NCBI GenBank assembly: GCA_019009955.1
Contig: CM032228.1
Coordinates: 66,208,501-66,272,500 of the forward strand
DNA length: 64,000 nt
Source: Riptortus pedestris
Lineage: Eukaryota; Arthropoda; Insecta; Hemiptera; Alydidae
Reading direction: 5' to 3'
In this document: piece after piece, positions 11,351 through 22,330 of the stretch
Layout of the letters: every line of letters begins with the position of its first letter
How positions within the stretch are numbered: the stretch's first letter is position 1
Made by a program: the position numbers and the translations under genes
Notes under the pieces: generated by a model
Told to the model about the DNA's origin: nothing
The model's database searches: none
What the model saw: only the letters and a program-made list of their open reading frames with translations

Positions 11351-12330
11351 TTTTTTTAGGCTTACGTCTTAAGACTCGTGACTAACCTGTGTCTCTTATG
11401 GAAGTTAATTATCATTTGTGGGTCATAACTAAATGATTACAATAAAAATATGATTGTTAATTATATTAATTACTCATACTGAATTACTGTCATTTTTTGT
11501 AGAACACTTATTCAGAAGTGGCAAAAGTAAGAAGATAAATGGATGGTTGACCCGAATTAGATGAAAAATAAAAAACATAAGTAAGCATTATGTAGTTTAA
11601 TAATGAATAGGTTTCTCTATTTTCTGGGCATAATTGCGAAGAAAATTTTAATTGGATGGGTTTGAAATTAGTTCTTCTAGGACAATGAAAAAGTACTTGT
11701 CTAAGGTGACTCTGAAAGATTTCTATACTTATTAATTATGAAAATTTCCTCGAAAATCAATTAAATAAAAATTGAGACCACACGAACTCATGAAAGTCAT
11801 TTTAAAACTGATTTAACGCAGTAATTCATTCTATTAGAGTCTGAATATTATAATAAACCTTAATTATATATCAAACGATTCAAATATTGAAGTTGATGAA
11901 ATTGAAGTAGCAAAATTGAAGTTTTTTGTTTTTAAATTAGTAAAACTTATCTTTTCTTGGGCGTGGGATTTTAAGTGTTCTATCATCAGTGGCTATATTC
12001 TCATTGATCATAAATATTACGTTTCCCGCCCACATCGAAATGTAATTATAATTGACACCAGCACACAATTTAGAGGATGCTCACAATTTCTGTGCCATAA
12101 AAGCACCGCCAATTAGGGGCTGAGAAAATCACTGAATATTTTCACGCGCTAACTAACTGTATGATAAAACTTCAAAATACGTTTATCTCACGTTTTATCT
12201 CATTCTCATTTATTTACATTTGTATATATATATATATATATATATATATGTTTTTGTGTGTGTACGTGTCATAACAGAACTCGTCTTTTTGTAAGTTAGC
12301 AAAACATAACAAATTAACTAACTTATGCAA
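11351..12330. other. AT-rich intergenic sequence with a (TA)n run
   Basis: No gene recognised. A (TA)n tract lies at about 12222-12248. Confidence 0.4.
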
Positions 12331-12462
12331 TTTATTATTATTTACTAACGTCCAATTTTAGCTACTGTGGCTAATTGAAACGGGTTATCTAAAAGTTACC
12401 ACCTTTTACTCGTCTGGGTGAGACTAAGGATTTCATTTAACGAGTTTGTCACTAAAGAAATA
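12331..12462 (-). repeat. tRNA-derived SINE, 3' part only
   Basis: A minus-strand copy of the 3' body: TTTATTATTATTTACTAACG (the AAT-type tail read in reverse), then TTACCACCTTTT, GTGAGACTAAGG and TTTAACGAGTTTGTCAC. The tRNA-like head is missing. It matches the fuller copies at 25.97 and 29.65 kb. Confidence 0.7.
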
Positions 12463-12523
12463 TATTCATTGTATTAAATTGTATATATCGCTACTACGAC
12501 CAAAATTGGTTATGTTCCCACTA

Positions 12524-12524
12524 A

Positions 12525-12595
<71 letters not shown>

Positions 12596-12645
12596 TCGTA
12601 TATATACTCGAATGATGCATACTATATGTTTATGTGAGTATATTC
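12524..12645. repeat. (TA)n microsatellite
   Basis: A long TA run of about 65 bp followed by interrupted TA. It creates the Tyr/Ile-rich 63-codon frame at 12446-12637, which is not a gene. Confidence 0.9.
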
Positions 12646-12805
12646 AAATTCACTCACGATCAAATTGAAAAATTACATTTGTAGGTGTGTGGATATTCTT
12701 TTTGGTAAATAATTCCTTTTAAGTTCAAAATTTGTAAGTAGTAATTCATAGTAATCGTCTTAATCGGAAACCAGAATGTTTGCAGGATACATGGTTATAT
12801 TCCAA

Positions 12806-14341
12806 ATGGGTAACCATCAGGTAGGTACGATTCATGTCAATAATAATACCAATGGGTGACCATCAAGTGGATAGGATTTATGACAATAATGTCAATGGGT
12901 AACCATCGGGTGGATATGATACAAGATAATAATGTCAATGGATAACCTTCAGGTGGATAGGATTTATGGGAATAGTGTCAATGGATAACCTTCAGGTGGA
13001 TAGGATTTATGGCAATAGTGTCAATGGATAACCTTCAGGTGGATAGGACTTATGGCAATAGTGTCAATGGATAACCTTCAGGTGGATAGGATTTATGGGA
13101 ATAGTGTCAATGGATAACCTTCAGGTGGATAGGATTTATGGGAATAGTGTAAATGGATAACCTTCAGGTGGATAGGATTTATGGCAATAGTGTCAATGGA
13201 TAACCTTCAGGTGGATAGGATTTATGGCAATAGTGTCAATGGATAACCTTCAGGTGGATAGGATTTATGGCAATAGTGTCAATGGATAACCTTCAGGTGG
13301 ATAGGATTTATGGGAATAGTGTCAATGGATAACCTTCAGGTGGATAGGATTTATGGGAATAGTGTAAATGGATAACCTTCAGGTGGATAGGATTTATGGC
13401 AATAGTGTCAATGGGTAACCATGAGGTGGATAGGATTTATGGCAATAGTGTCAATGGGTAACCATGAGGTGGATAGGATTTATGGCAATAGTGTCAATGG
13501 GTAACCATGAGGTGGATAGGATTTATGGCAATAGTGTCAATGGGTAACCATGAGGTGGATAGGATTTATGGCAATAGTGTCAATGGGTAACCATGAGGTG
13601 GATAGGATTTATGGCAATAGTGTCAATGGGTAACCATGAGGTAGATAGGATTTATGGCAATAGTGTCAATGGATAACCTTCAGGTGGATAGGATTTATGG
13701 CAATAGTGTCAATGGATAACCTTCAGGTGGATAGGATTTATGGCAATAGTGCCAATGGATAACCTTCAGGTAGATAGGATTTATGGCAATAGTGTCAATG
13801 GGTAACCATGAGGTGGATAGGATTTATGGCAATAGTGTCAATGGGTAACCATGAGGTGGATAGGATTTATGGCAATAGTGTCAATGGGTAACCATGAGGT
13901 GGATAGGATTTATGGCAATAGTGTCAATGGGTAACCATGAGGTGGATAGGATTTATGGCAATAGTGTCAATGGGTAACCATGAGGTAGATAGGATTTATG
14001 GCAATAGTGCCAATGGGTAACCATGAGGTAGATAGGATTTATGGCAATAGTGCCAATGGGTAACCATGAGGTAGATAGGATTTATGGCAATAGTGTCAAT
14101 GGGTAACCATGAGGTGGATAGGATTTATGGCAATAGTGTCAATGGGTAACCATGAGGTAGATAGGATTTATGGCAATAGTGTCAATGGGTAACCATGAGG
14201 TAGATAGGATTTATGGCAATAGTGTCAATGGGTAACCATGAGGTGGATAGGATTTATGGCAATAGTGTCAATGGGTAACCATGAGGTGGATAGGATTCAA
14301 GGCAATGTTAATGGGTAACCATCAGATGGATAGGATTCAAG
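12806..14341 (+). repeat. 43-bp minisatellite, two alternating variants
   Basis: About 35 head-to-tail copies of a 43-bp unit (AGGTGGATAGGATTTATGGC, AATAGTGTCAATGGRTAACC, WTS). Two main variants differ at the 3' end of the unit: GGATAACCTTC and GGGTAACCATG. They occur in blocks: CTTC type to about 13395, CATG type to 13665, CTTC type to 13770, then CATG type to 14280. The edge copies are the most diverged. 43 bp is not a multiple of three and no frame stays open. Confidence 0.97.
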
Positions 14342-14756
14342 TGGTCTCCATCATAAAGGCATAATACACTTGATGATAAATTATTTTATGGACAATTGCT
14401 ATGATAAAGATATCTGCGTTTTATTCAAACCTTAAACATCTTATATATTTCTTTTATGAATAAAAAAAACCCTCAGGTAAATAGTTGTTTGATTATTTAT
14501 TAAAAAGGAATATTTCTATATAGATTTGCAAGGTTAAAGGATTTCCTTCCGGAAATGAAAAGATTTTTTGAATTTTCAGGAGTTAAAAAAAGGTCATTTA
14601 TGTATCTTTTTTTCCATTATTTTAGGCGAATAAGCCAATGGTTTGTCGAACAAACTGTTATTGTTTGATGTATGAATCTATAAAATTTATTTATGAAACA
14701 GAAACGATGTTTGACTCAATTTTATTTTCTGCTGTTAGTGAGAGTGATGAATCAGT

Positions 14757-14944
14757 TTATTCAGGACACAGTTTTTGGGTCTTCACAATCTATTTTTAAA
14801 AATGTTGAGTGCATCGGCAGAGTTCAGCCCAGTTGCATCTCTTTGGTACGTCCTACGCTCTGATGATGGGGATGTAAATTCCAGAAAGCGCTAAGCGTTT
14901 TTAAAAATAAACTTTGACGAGCCACAAAACTGTGTCCTGAATAA
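14757..14944. repeat. Foldback with hammerhead-ribozyme-like core
   Basis: Two inverted arms of about 55 bp, roughly 80% complementary (left from TTATTCAGGACACAG, right ending CTGTGTCCTGAATAA), enclose a loop. The loop reads ATCGGCAGAG...CTACGCT, CTGATGA, a 5-bp helix TGGGG/TTCCA, then GAAA immediately before the right arm (GCGCTAAGCG). That is the element order of a hammerhead ribozyme closed by a long stem III. One extra A precedes the expected cleavage dinucleotide, and stem I is imperfect. Penelope-like elements are known to carry hammerhead motifs, so this may be a terminal piece of one. Self-cleavage is unproven. Confidence 0.45.
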
Positions 14945-15199
14945 CCTGATGTTCGATATCTTTAAAAAGGCCAAAAAGAATAATTTTTCTTCTTATTTAA
15001 TGTCTACCATAACGGTCCTTTTTTTTTTTTTTTCAATTCGACTATTTGAAAACGAATTTCTGAGCTACCAATGCAAAAGTTGACCGTTCTCAAGTAATGG
15101 AGAGCGGACAGCAATTTTTATTAAACTCCGTGGCTTCAATGGAGACCGCTACATGATTTGCATTTGTATTTGTATGTAAATCGCATGTAAGTATGTGTG

Positions 15200-15440
15200 T
15201 GACTGCTATAGGGCATACAAAGCTTGACTCAGAGTTTAATCTGTAGGCAGACAAAGCTAAGAATGTAGGCAGCTGTCCCCTGCCTGGAATGCCCTATTGC
15301 CTTCTGCCCTCATGTCCTCTCCTACCCTCAGCTCACAAATTCCCTGATTTATTAACTTCACTACAAACAAATAAACCATATATACACATATAAGTTTATA
15401 AAAAAAAGCTTTTATTGGTTATATAGGTATGGATGTAATT
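15200..15440. other. Moderate-complexity intergenic DNA
   Basis: Contains a CT-rich stretch (15260-15345) not seen elsewhere in the window. No gene recognised. Confidence 0.3.
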
Positions 15441-16815
15441 TTTTATATTAACCAAAATAATTTTTATGCATTACTTGATTAGAATATGAGGTTTTCTATA
15501 AAGTCCATATAAATTTTGTATGCATTACTATACATGAATATGAAAATTTTTCAGCTGTCTTCAATAACCCATATACATTTTTTTTCTGCATTACTTGAAT
15601 TGAATATGGAATTTTCTGAACTGCCTACAATAACCCACATAAATATTTTTTCTTTATTATTTGACTTGTAGAAATTTTAGAACTGTGTAAGTAAACCACC
15701 TACATTTGTATGCATTACTAGACTGGAATAAGGAATATTCTGAACTCTCCAAAATAATCCTCATTTATTTGTATGTATTATTTCTCTTGAATATCGAATT
15801 TTCTGAATTGTCTACAACAATCCATCTAAAATTGTGTGCATTACTTGAATTGAATATGGACTTTTCTGAACTTCAATAATTCACTTAACTTTTTTTGCAT
15901 TACTAGACTTAAATATGACAGTATCAGTAATAAACAATGATATTTTGGAGTAGGGGTTACAGTATGTACTACAATAACACTCAATCACAGTCGTCTATCA
16001 AGGATTAAAAAACTAAATTTCGTTGTAATTTCTTAAATGAAATAATTTTATTATCAGAAAAAAAACTGCATGTTGAAAATACGATCTATTTGCAATACTT
16101 ATGGAATTTTTCTTAAATATTTCAATCCAATCTCCACTTTCATTTATTGTTACACCAATCTCTTTAAAAAAAGATTTGTTTTATATTAATAGTTTATTTG
16201 CCGTTTTTAAAGTAATTTCTGAAATAATCCACATCAATATTTTGTATGCGGTACTTGTCTTGAATATGAAATTATCAAAACTGTCAAAAATAATCAAAAT
16301 AAATTTGTATGCATTACTAAACTCGAATATGCATTTTTTTTGAGTTGTGTACAATAATGCACGTCAGTTTTTATGCATTTCTTGACTTGAATATGGAATT
16401 TTCAGAACTGTCTACAATAATCTACATCTACTTGTATGGATTACAACATTTTAATATGAAATTTCCTTGACTATCGGCAGTAATCCACATCAATTGTTAT
16501 GCTTTACTAGACTTGAATGTAGAATTTTCTGAACAGTCTACAATAATCCACGTAAATTTGTATCCATTACTAGACTCGAATATGCAATTTTTTGAGCTGT
16601 TTACAATAATGCACATCAATTTTGATGCATTAGTCGACTTTAAAATGAAATTTTCATAATTATTTACAATAATCCTCGCCAATTTGTATGCGTTACAATA
16701 TTTGAAAATGGAATTTTCTGAACTGTGTACAGTAATCCACATAAATATTTTATGCATTACTTGACTTGAATATAGAATTTTTCCGGACTGCCTTCAATAA
16801 TCCACAAAAATTAAC
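15440..16815. repeat. Diverged ~62-bp satellite
   Basis: The motif TGCATTACT-AGACTTGAATATGG, then AATTTTCTGAACTGTC and TACAATAATCCACAT, recurs every 56-67 bp. TGCATTACT-like landmarks lie near 15521, 15588, 15711, 15837, 15895, 16310, 16373, 16500, 16562, 16625 and 16752. Units differ at many positions, and other DNA intervenes at about 15920-16220. This is an old array. Short frames across it are accidental. Confidence 0.85.
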
Positions 16816-17662
16816 TACGAGATTTCCACAGTCCTTGCTAATATTAGATATTTTTCCCGTTGTACCATTAGCAAAAAGTATTACTGCTGTTTGTCGGTGT
16901 TTGTTTTCACTGCAATCATTTATTTTTTCTTCTTAATGAATTGCCTTTTTATTTCTTTTCCCTCATAGCCATTTTTCAGTAGAGCCGACTACAGGTATCT
17001 TTTTTTTTGGCAGGTTCTGTGCTTCAGATTTTCTTCCAACTCTAGTTAGAAGTGTCCAGATTATCTCCTTGTTCTGTGCTGGATGGTATGGTTAGTGAAG
17101 GCTGATAACGGAAAATTGAAAATATCTCAGTTAATTCTTGTGTGACTTAAACAATGTATGAACTAAGAGTGGTAGGCTTTACACGGAACCATCAATATTC
17201 ATATTATCGTCAGAGTTTGACAAAAAAAAAGATGATATAATAAACATAAAAAAACACACTCACATACTGGCCCTGATTTTAATTATTTATTCATTTAGCC
17301 AGAGCCAAAAATAATGATTATATTTTGAACTTACTTGGAACCAGTAGAAACAAAATGTTATCCAAATTGACGGTTATTGATTAATCTGAATTTTCGTGGA
17401 AATAATTTCGAATCTGTATTATTAGCTATTAGTAATTATTATAATGGCCCAGTCTGTTGATGGATTTCAGAGTTATACATTAAAATTCAAAAGGATGACG
17501 AAACCGACAAACTATATTTGGGTCTAAATAACTATCCAGGAGGTTAACATATTCAGATAACTTCTTTGTTACATTTTAATGTATGTCAAAGTTGTTTTAA
17601 GTTTTGTTGAAAAACTCCAATAATTATTTTTGAAATGATTACCCCATTTCTGGAATATATTT
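16816..17662. other. AT-rich intergenic DNA
   Basis: No coding or structural feature recognised. Confidence 0.4.
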
Positions 17663-17668
17663 GAGAGA

Positions 17669-17723
<55 letters not shown>

Positions 17724-17760
17724 GAGAGAGACAGAGACAGAGACAGAGACAGAGACAGAT
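17663..17760. repeat. (GA)n microsatellite grading into (GACAGA)n
   Basis: A GA run followed by AGAGACAGAGACAG hexamer-like repeats. It generates Leu/Ser-rich and Arg/Glu-rich spurious frames on both strands. Confidence 0.95.
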
Positions 17761-18174
17761 CTTGAAGAATAAAAACGTTCGGTTCAACAGCCAAAGTACA
17801 GAAAATAGTAGTACCTCCCGCGTATCTTTGGTAACAGATAAATGTCCGCTTCAGGCACACCCTACTGTATTTTGGTTACATTACAGGCCAAAGAAATCTA
17901 CTTCTGAATTTAACCAGCGTGTTTATTTTTTGTTTAGCAAATTTATTCTTTATAAGATCATTTGATGTTTTTGGCATTATGCAATCCATAACATTTTCTA
18001 ATAAACACTAATATCTTATAAGCATTATAAAATACTTGTTTGCCCAATATATAGTGATTTAAACTGTATCATGTTTTGAAATACAACTCATTTCAGGGAC
18101 GGCGAATTGAACCTAAGTAAATGCCAACATTAATGCTTAAAATTATATTCAATATTAATACATTTTGAATTTCC

Positions 18175-18560
18175 CCTCAGAACTGTAATTCGGAGGAAAA
18201 GCTTTCCAATGAGGGGCTCTTGGGAGTTAGTGAAGAGCGTTAAGGCCGCCCCGAACACCTGGAAGTGTTATTAAAACGGGGCAGAGGTCCGGCGGTGGAA
18301 TTTCGATTCCAGCTCCTTTGGATAATTGTGAGTGGAGCTGGAAAATCCTGGAGAAAGGTTTGGGGAAATGGGTAAAGAGCCCGTATTACCGGATCTAAGC
18401 CTTTTAGTTGCCTCCGAATCGTCTTAAGGGCCACGAGTCGTGTTAAAGACCTTCGGGCCTCAGAGAGAAGGTGAGAATTACTTCCCCGTCTAAAAGGCTC
18501 CCCTGAAACTAGGGGCATTTCACAACACTCCCCCCTCACTAAATCCTCATCTCGGTTCTT
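18175..18560. other. GC-richer unique island
   Basis: A clear rise in base complexity and GC relative to the flanks, for example CCGCCCCGAACACC and GGCCACGAGTCG. A minus-strand frame of 99 codons (18240-18539) resembles no family I know. It could be conserved noncoding DNA, an old exon or an unrecognised repeat. The sequence alone does not decide. Confidence 0.3.
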
Positions 18561-19149
18561 AATTCAGTTCACAGCTCCAACTGAATCCACACTTGCAGAA
18601 AGAGAGTTTCGAATGAGTGATCACACGCACAAAAAAAAAAAGAATTCGCTTAAAAACTTGATAAAAAAAAAACCCTTTAAATTTTATCAGATTTCTACAT
18701 CAGATGCTGCTCTCAGTGTAAATGAGTGTTGCTCTCATGACGAAAATGTTCAAAATATTTTTCCACCTTCCCTATTATGGATATGACAAACATCGCATGG
18801 ATGAGGGCCAAGACATGGTACATCAACCACAGAACCGAGCAGGGTGAGTGTAAAAACAGGTGCAGGTTCGGTCTAGATCAAAAGTAAAATTGTAGTTAAC
18901 AAGTTCACTACCAATAAAAGATGAATTTGACATTTGTAATTAACCTCTAACGAGTAACATTAACTCATTCTAATGTGATGGATGTTCAAAAACTGCGTGC
19001 AGGTCGGCGTAAAGTCCCTTTTCCCTACAATTCTTGCCTAGTAAACATACATCCTTATGAAGACTATCTTAAGCCAAGCTTTCAAGTAGCTTCCTTCAAC
19101 AAACATATTTTCTCTTCGACTGAGATTTCTACCAACAATACAAGGTCTT

Positions 19150-20447
19150 GCTCTCCGCTGAGGGAGAAGGAGGCATAGAGGGAACTACGCAAAGAGACCG
19201 AAGTCTGAGAAAGAAGGAGGGATAGAGAGAGTTATAGAAGGAGAGCGAAAACTGAGGGTGGAGAGGGGATTGAGGGAGTTATAAAAGGAGAGCGAAAACT
19301 CAGGGTGGAGAGGGGATTGAGGGAGCTATAGAAGGAGAGCGAAAACTGAGGGTGGAGAGGGGATTGAGGGAGTTATAAAAGGAGAGCGAAAACTGAGGGT
19401 GGAGAGGGGATTGAGGGAGCTATAAAAGGAGAGCGAAAACTGAGGGAGGAGGAGGGATTCAGGGAGTTATAAAAGGAGAGCGAAAACTGAGGGTGGAGAG
19501 GGGATTGAGGGAGCTATAAAAGGAGAGCGAAAGCTGAGGGAGGAGGAGGGATTCAGGGAGTTATAAAAGGAGAGCGAAAACTGAGGGTGGGGAGGGGATT
19601 GAGGGTGCTATAAAAGGAGAGCGAAAACTGATGGTGGAGAGGGGATTGAGGGAGCTATAAAAGGAGAGCGAAAACTGATGGTGGAGAGGGGATTGAGGGA
19701 GCTATAAAAGGAGAGCGAAGTCTGAGAAAGAAGGAGGGATAGAGAGAGTTATAGAAAGAGAGCGAAAACTGAGGGTGGAGAGGGGATTGAGGGAGCTATA
19801 AAAGGAGAGCGAAAACTGAGGGAGGAGGAGGGATTCAGGGAGTTATAAAAGGAGAGCGAAAACTGAGGGTGGGGAGGGGATTGAGGGAGCTATAAAAGGA
19901 GAGCGAAAACTGAGGGTGGAGAGGGGATTGAGGGAGCTATAAAAGGAGAGCGAAAACTGAGGGTGGGGAGGGGATTGAGGGTGCTATAAAAGGAGAGCGA
20001 AAACTGATGGTGGAGAGGGGATTGAGGGAGCTATAAAAGGAGAGCGAAAACTGAGGGTGGAGAGGGGATTGAGGGAGCTATAAAAGGAGAGCGAAAACTG
20101 AGGGTGGAGAGGGGATTGAGGGAGTTATAAAAGTAGAGCGAAAACTGAGGGTGGAGAGGGGATTGAGGGAGTTATAAAAGGAGAGCGAAAACTGAGGGTG
20201 GAGAGGGGATTGAGGGAGCTATAGAAGGAGAGCGAAAACTGAGGGTGGAGAGGGGATTGAGGGAGTTATAAAAGGAGAGCGAAAACTGAGGGTGGAGAGG
20301 GGATTGAGGGAGCTATAGAAGGAGAGCGAAAACTGAGGGTGGAGAGGGGATTGAGGGAGCTATAAAAGGAGAGCGAAAGCTGAGGGAGGAGGAGGGATTG
20401 AGGGAGTTATAGAAGGAGAGCGAAAGCTGAGGGAGGAGGAGGGATAA
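19150..20447 (+). repeat. 47-bp GA-rich minisatellite (left part) with TATAAAAGG in most units
   Basis: About 27 units of 47 bp: GAGGGAGCTATAAAAGGAGA, then GCGAAAACTGAGGGTGGAGA and GGGGATT. About 19 units contain an exact TATAAAAGG; others have TATAGAAGG. Minor variants (GGAGGAGGGATTCAG; GAGGGTGC) are shared by non-adjacent units, suggesting block duplication. The array is cut at about 20447 by retrotransposon-derived sequence and resumes at about 21756. Confidence 0.95.
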
Positions 20448-21755
20448 TCAAACAGCAGACGCCTTGGTCCCCTGCATTACCCGCCGTTGAATGTAAAAGA
20501 CCGGACAAGCACTGAATCAGCATACAAGTACATGCTAGAAGCAGTTACTTGCTGAGGACGACCCAAATAATGAAGCTGATACCCAAGAAAGGTTAAGATC
20601 CACTATGAGGCTCCCGGTAGGCACCGAATTCACTGCATACTGGGATCGGTTGGACGTCGAAATCGCCGGGCAAAAATGAAGAAAAAGGGAGTACCCAGTG
20701 GGAACGGGTCGACCAGTTGATCCAGCAAGCAATGCCCGTAATAGAATACCAACTGATTGGATATTTTCTGGAAATATGGAAAATAGCCCCACGTTGAGTT
20801 CTTTAAGAAAAAAGGTCATAGGAACCCAGGCTCCACAAAAAGCTACAGGCCAGCCTGTCTGCATCCGTTCTTGGGAAAGGTTCTGGAAATGCTTATTAAA
20901 AACACTGTTTTCGGAAGCATCCCAGGGCGATAGACAGAATGGGCCATTAGGAACTAGAAAGAAGACTGCGACGAAAAAATCCTAAATACGCCATAGCCGT
21001 CTTCCTATGCACAGCAGGAGCCTATGATAATACGTGATGGCCGTGAGTTTTAGAGTCCCTTCAAGAGATGGAGTTGCCAAGCATGTCTTAATAAGCAGCT
21101 TCCTCGAAGACAGGAAAGTCTACATCCGCGACGGAAATAGACTAGGGATCGCAGTAAAAATCACGAAGGGCAGTCCATAGGGAGCAGTTCTGGGACATAC
21201 GCTGGCTGGCCCTGATAGATAACCTCATGCGTACTCTAGCAGCATCGGGTATTAGTGCTACGGTCTACGTCAATGATGTGGCGTCCGTGGTTCGAGGTAG
21301 TTCAAGAGACGGGGTAGTTAGGAAAGCGACTGAGGCGATCAACATCATCACCGACTGGCTGAAGGAGGCGAAGCTAAATATTGCAGACGAGAAAACGTGT
21401 GCCTTAGTCACGAGGGGGCACTTTAATGAAAGACATCCTTCCAGAATTCGAATAGTACAGACCGTCGTGACATTGCTGGAGTCGGTAACTTGTCTTGAAG
21501 TCCGCATGGACGAGCATTTCAACCTTGAGCCACACGTTGATGCGCCGCAGGGTTAAGTGAACAGTATCATCAACACACTACAGAGCATGTCGAGGGCAAC
21601 ATGGGGGCTGTACAATTAGCTAACCGCTACGATATATAGTACATGCTATCTAAGCATAGTCATGTATGTCGTCGCAGCCTGGATTCCAACGCTTAAAAGC
21701 AACCTCTAGGCATGGCTCCTTAAGGCACAAAGACAGGTCCTGCTACGCAAGGGAG
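20448..21755 (+). pseudogene. R1-clade-like reverse transcriptase fragment inside the 47-bp array
   Basis: Broken plus-strand frames spell a Jockey/R1-type reverse transcriptase in correct order: LGKVLEMLIKNTVFGSIPGR; KYAIAVFL-C-TAGAYDN (catalytic Asp motif, degraded); SFLEDRKVYIRDGNR; KGSP-stop-GAVLG; LIDNLMRTL; TVYVNDVASVVRGSSRDG (the YxDD box reads YVND, so its first Asp is Asn); ITDWLKEAKLNIADEKTCAL; then INTLQSMSRATWGL and YVVAAW. Several frameshifts and stops show it is dead. No endonuclease domain is recognisable upstream, and there is no 3' UTR or poly(A). Both sides are minisatellite, so an internal fragment is embedded in the array. Confidence 0.85.
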
Positions 21756-21868
21756 CTATGCATGGAGAGCGAAAGCTGAGGGACAAGGAGGGATAGAGGA
21801 AACTATATAAGGAGAGTGGAAACTGCGGGAGAAGGAGGGATAGAGGGAGTTATAGAAGGAGAGTGAAT
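21756..21868 (+). repeat. 47-bp GA-rich minisatellite (right remnant)
   Basis: Two to three diverged units (GGAGAGCGAAAGCTGAGGGA; TATATAAGGAGAG; TTATAGAAGGAGAG) resume the array interrupted at 20447. Confidence 0.85.
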
Positions 21869-22278
21869 GGTTGAAAGTTATTTGTATTTGTGTTTTGAGT
21901 TTGTATAATGGGTATGAATGAGAAAGGCCATAACTACAGCCCTGTCCCGCCATGTGCTCCAGTCTTCCTTCAACCTACTCTCCCAGCTGCCAGTGGAGTA
22001 TAATCTATGCCAAACAATTTCAAGCTTTTATGCCCCTCTGCTCCCTCTGTATATGAGACTCAATGCTCTCCCTTTTCCTTTCATACCGGCCCCGGGAATA
22101 CAACTCGTTTAAGGAGGGAGGTGCGCTGTTGAGGAATGGTGGCACATGGTGATGTGTAATATCTTATGAAACGATATTTCAAAGCAATATTTCAGTTCAA
22201 CACGTCTCTTATTTTGTTTTTAGTATGAGAAACAGGAAACAAACCTATGAGAAGCTATGATGCAGTTATCATAAAAAA
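21869..22278. other. Unique sequence, nothing recognised
   Basis: Slightly CT-rich and complex at 21918-22110. No domain is visible in the 64-codon frame there. Confidence 0.3.
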
Positions 22279-22330
22279 ACCGTCACGCAGGCACTACGTA
22301 AACTAAGCAGATTTCCTCACGTTCTGGAAT
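22279..22330 (-). mobile_element. T-site family copy D (3' end only)
   Basis: The plus strand reads CCGTCACGCAGGCACTACGT, then AAACTAAGCAGATTTCC: the terminal hairpin (decayed) and subterminal repeat, with the body missing. A poly-A run precedes it, as at other copies. Confidence 0.75.

Noticed and set aside
12806..14341. Regular repeats as a CRISPR array.
   Set aside because: Units are contiguous with no unique spacers, and the window is eukaryotic.
19150..20447. Array of TATAAAAGG as tandem promoters.
   Set aside because: No initiator, downstream gene or CAGE-type evidence is visible. Recorded as an observation only.
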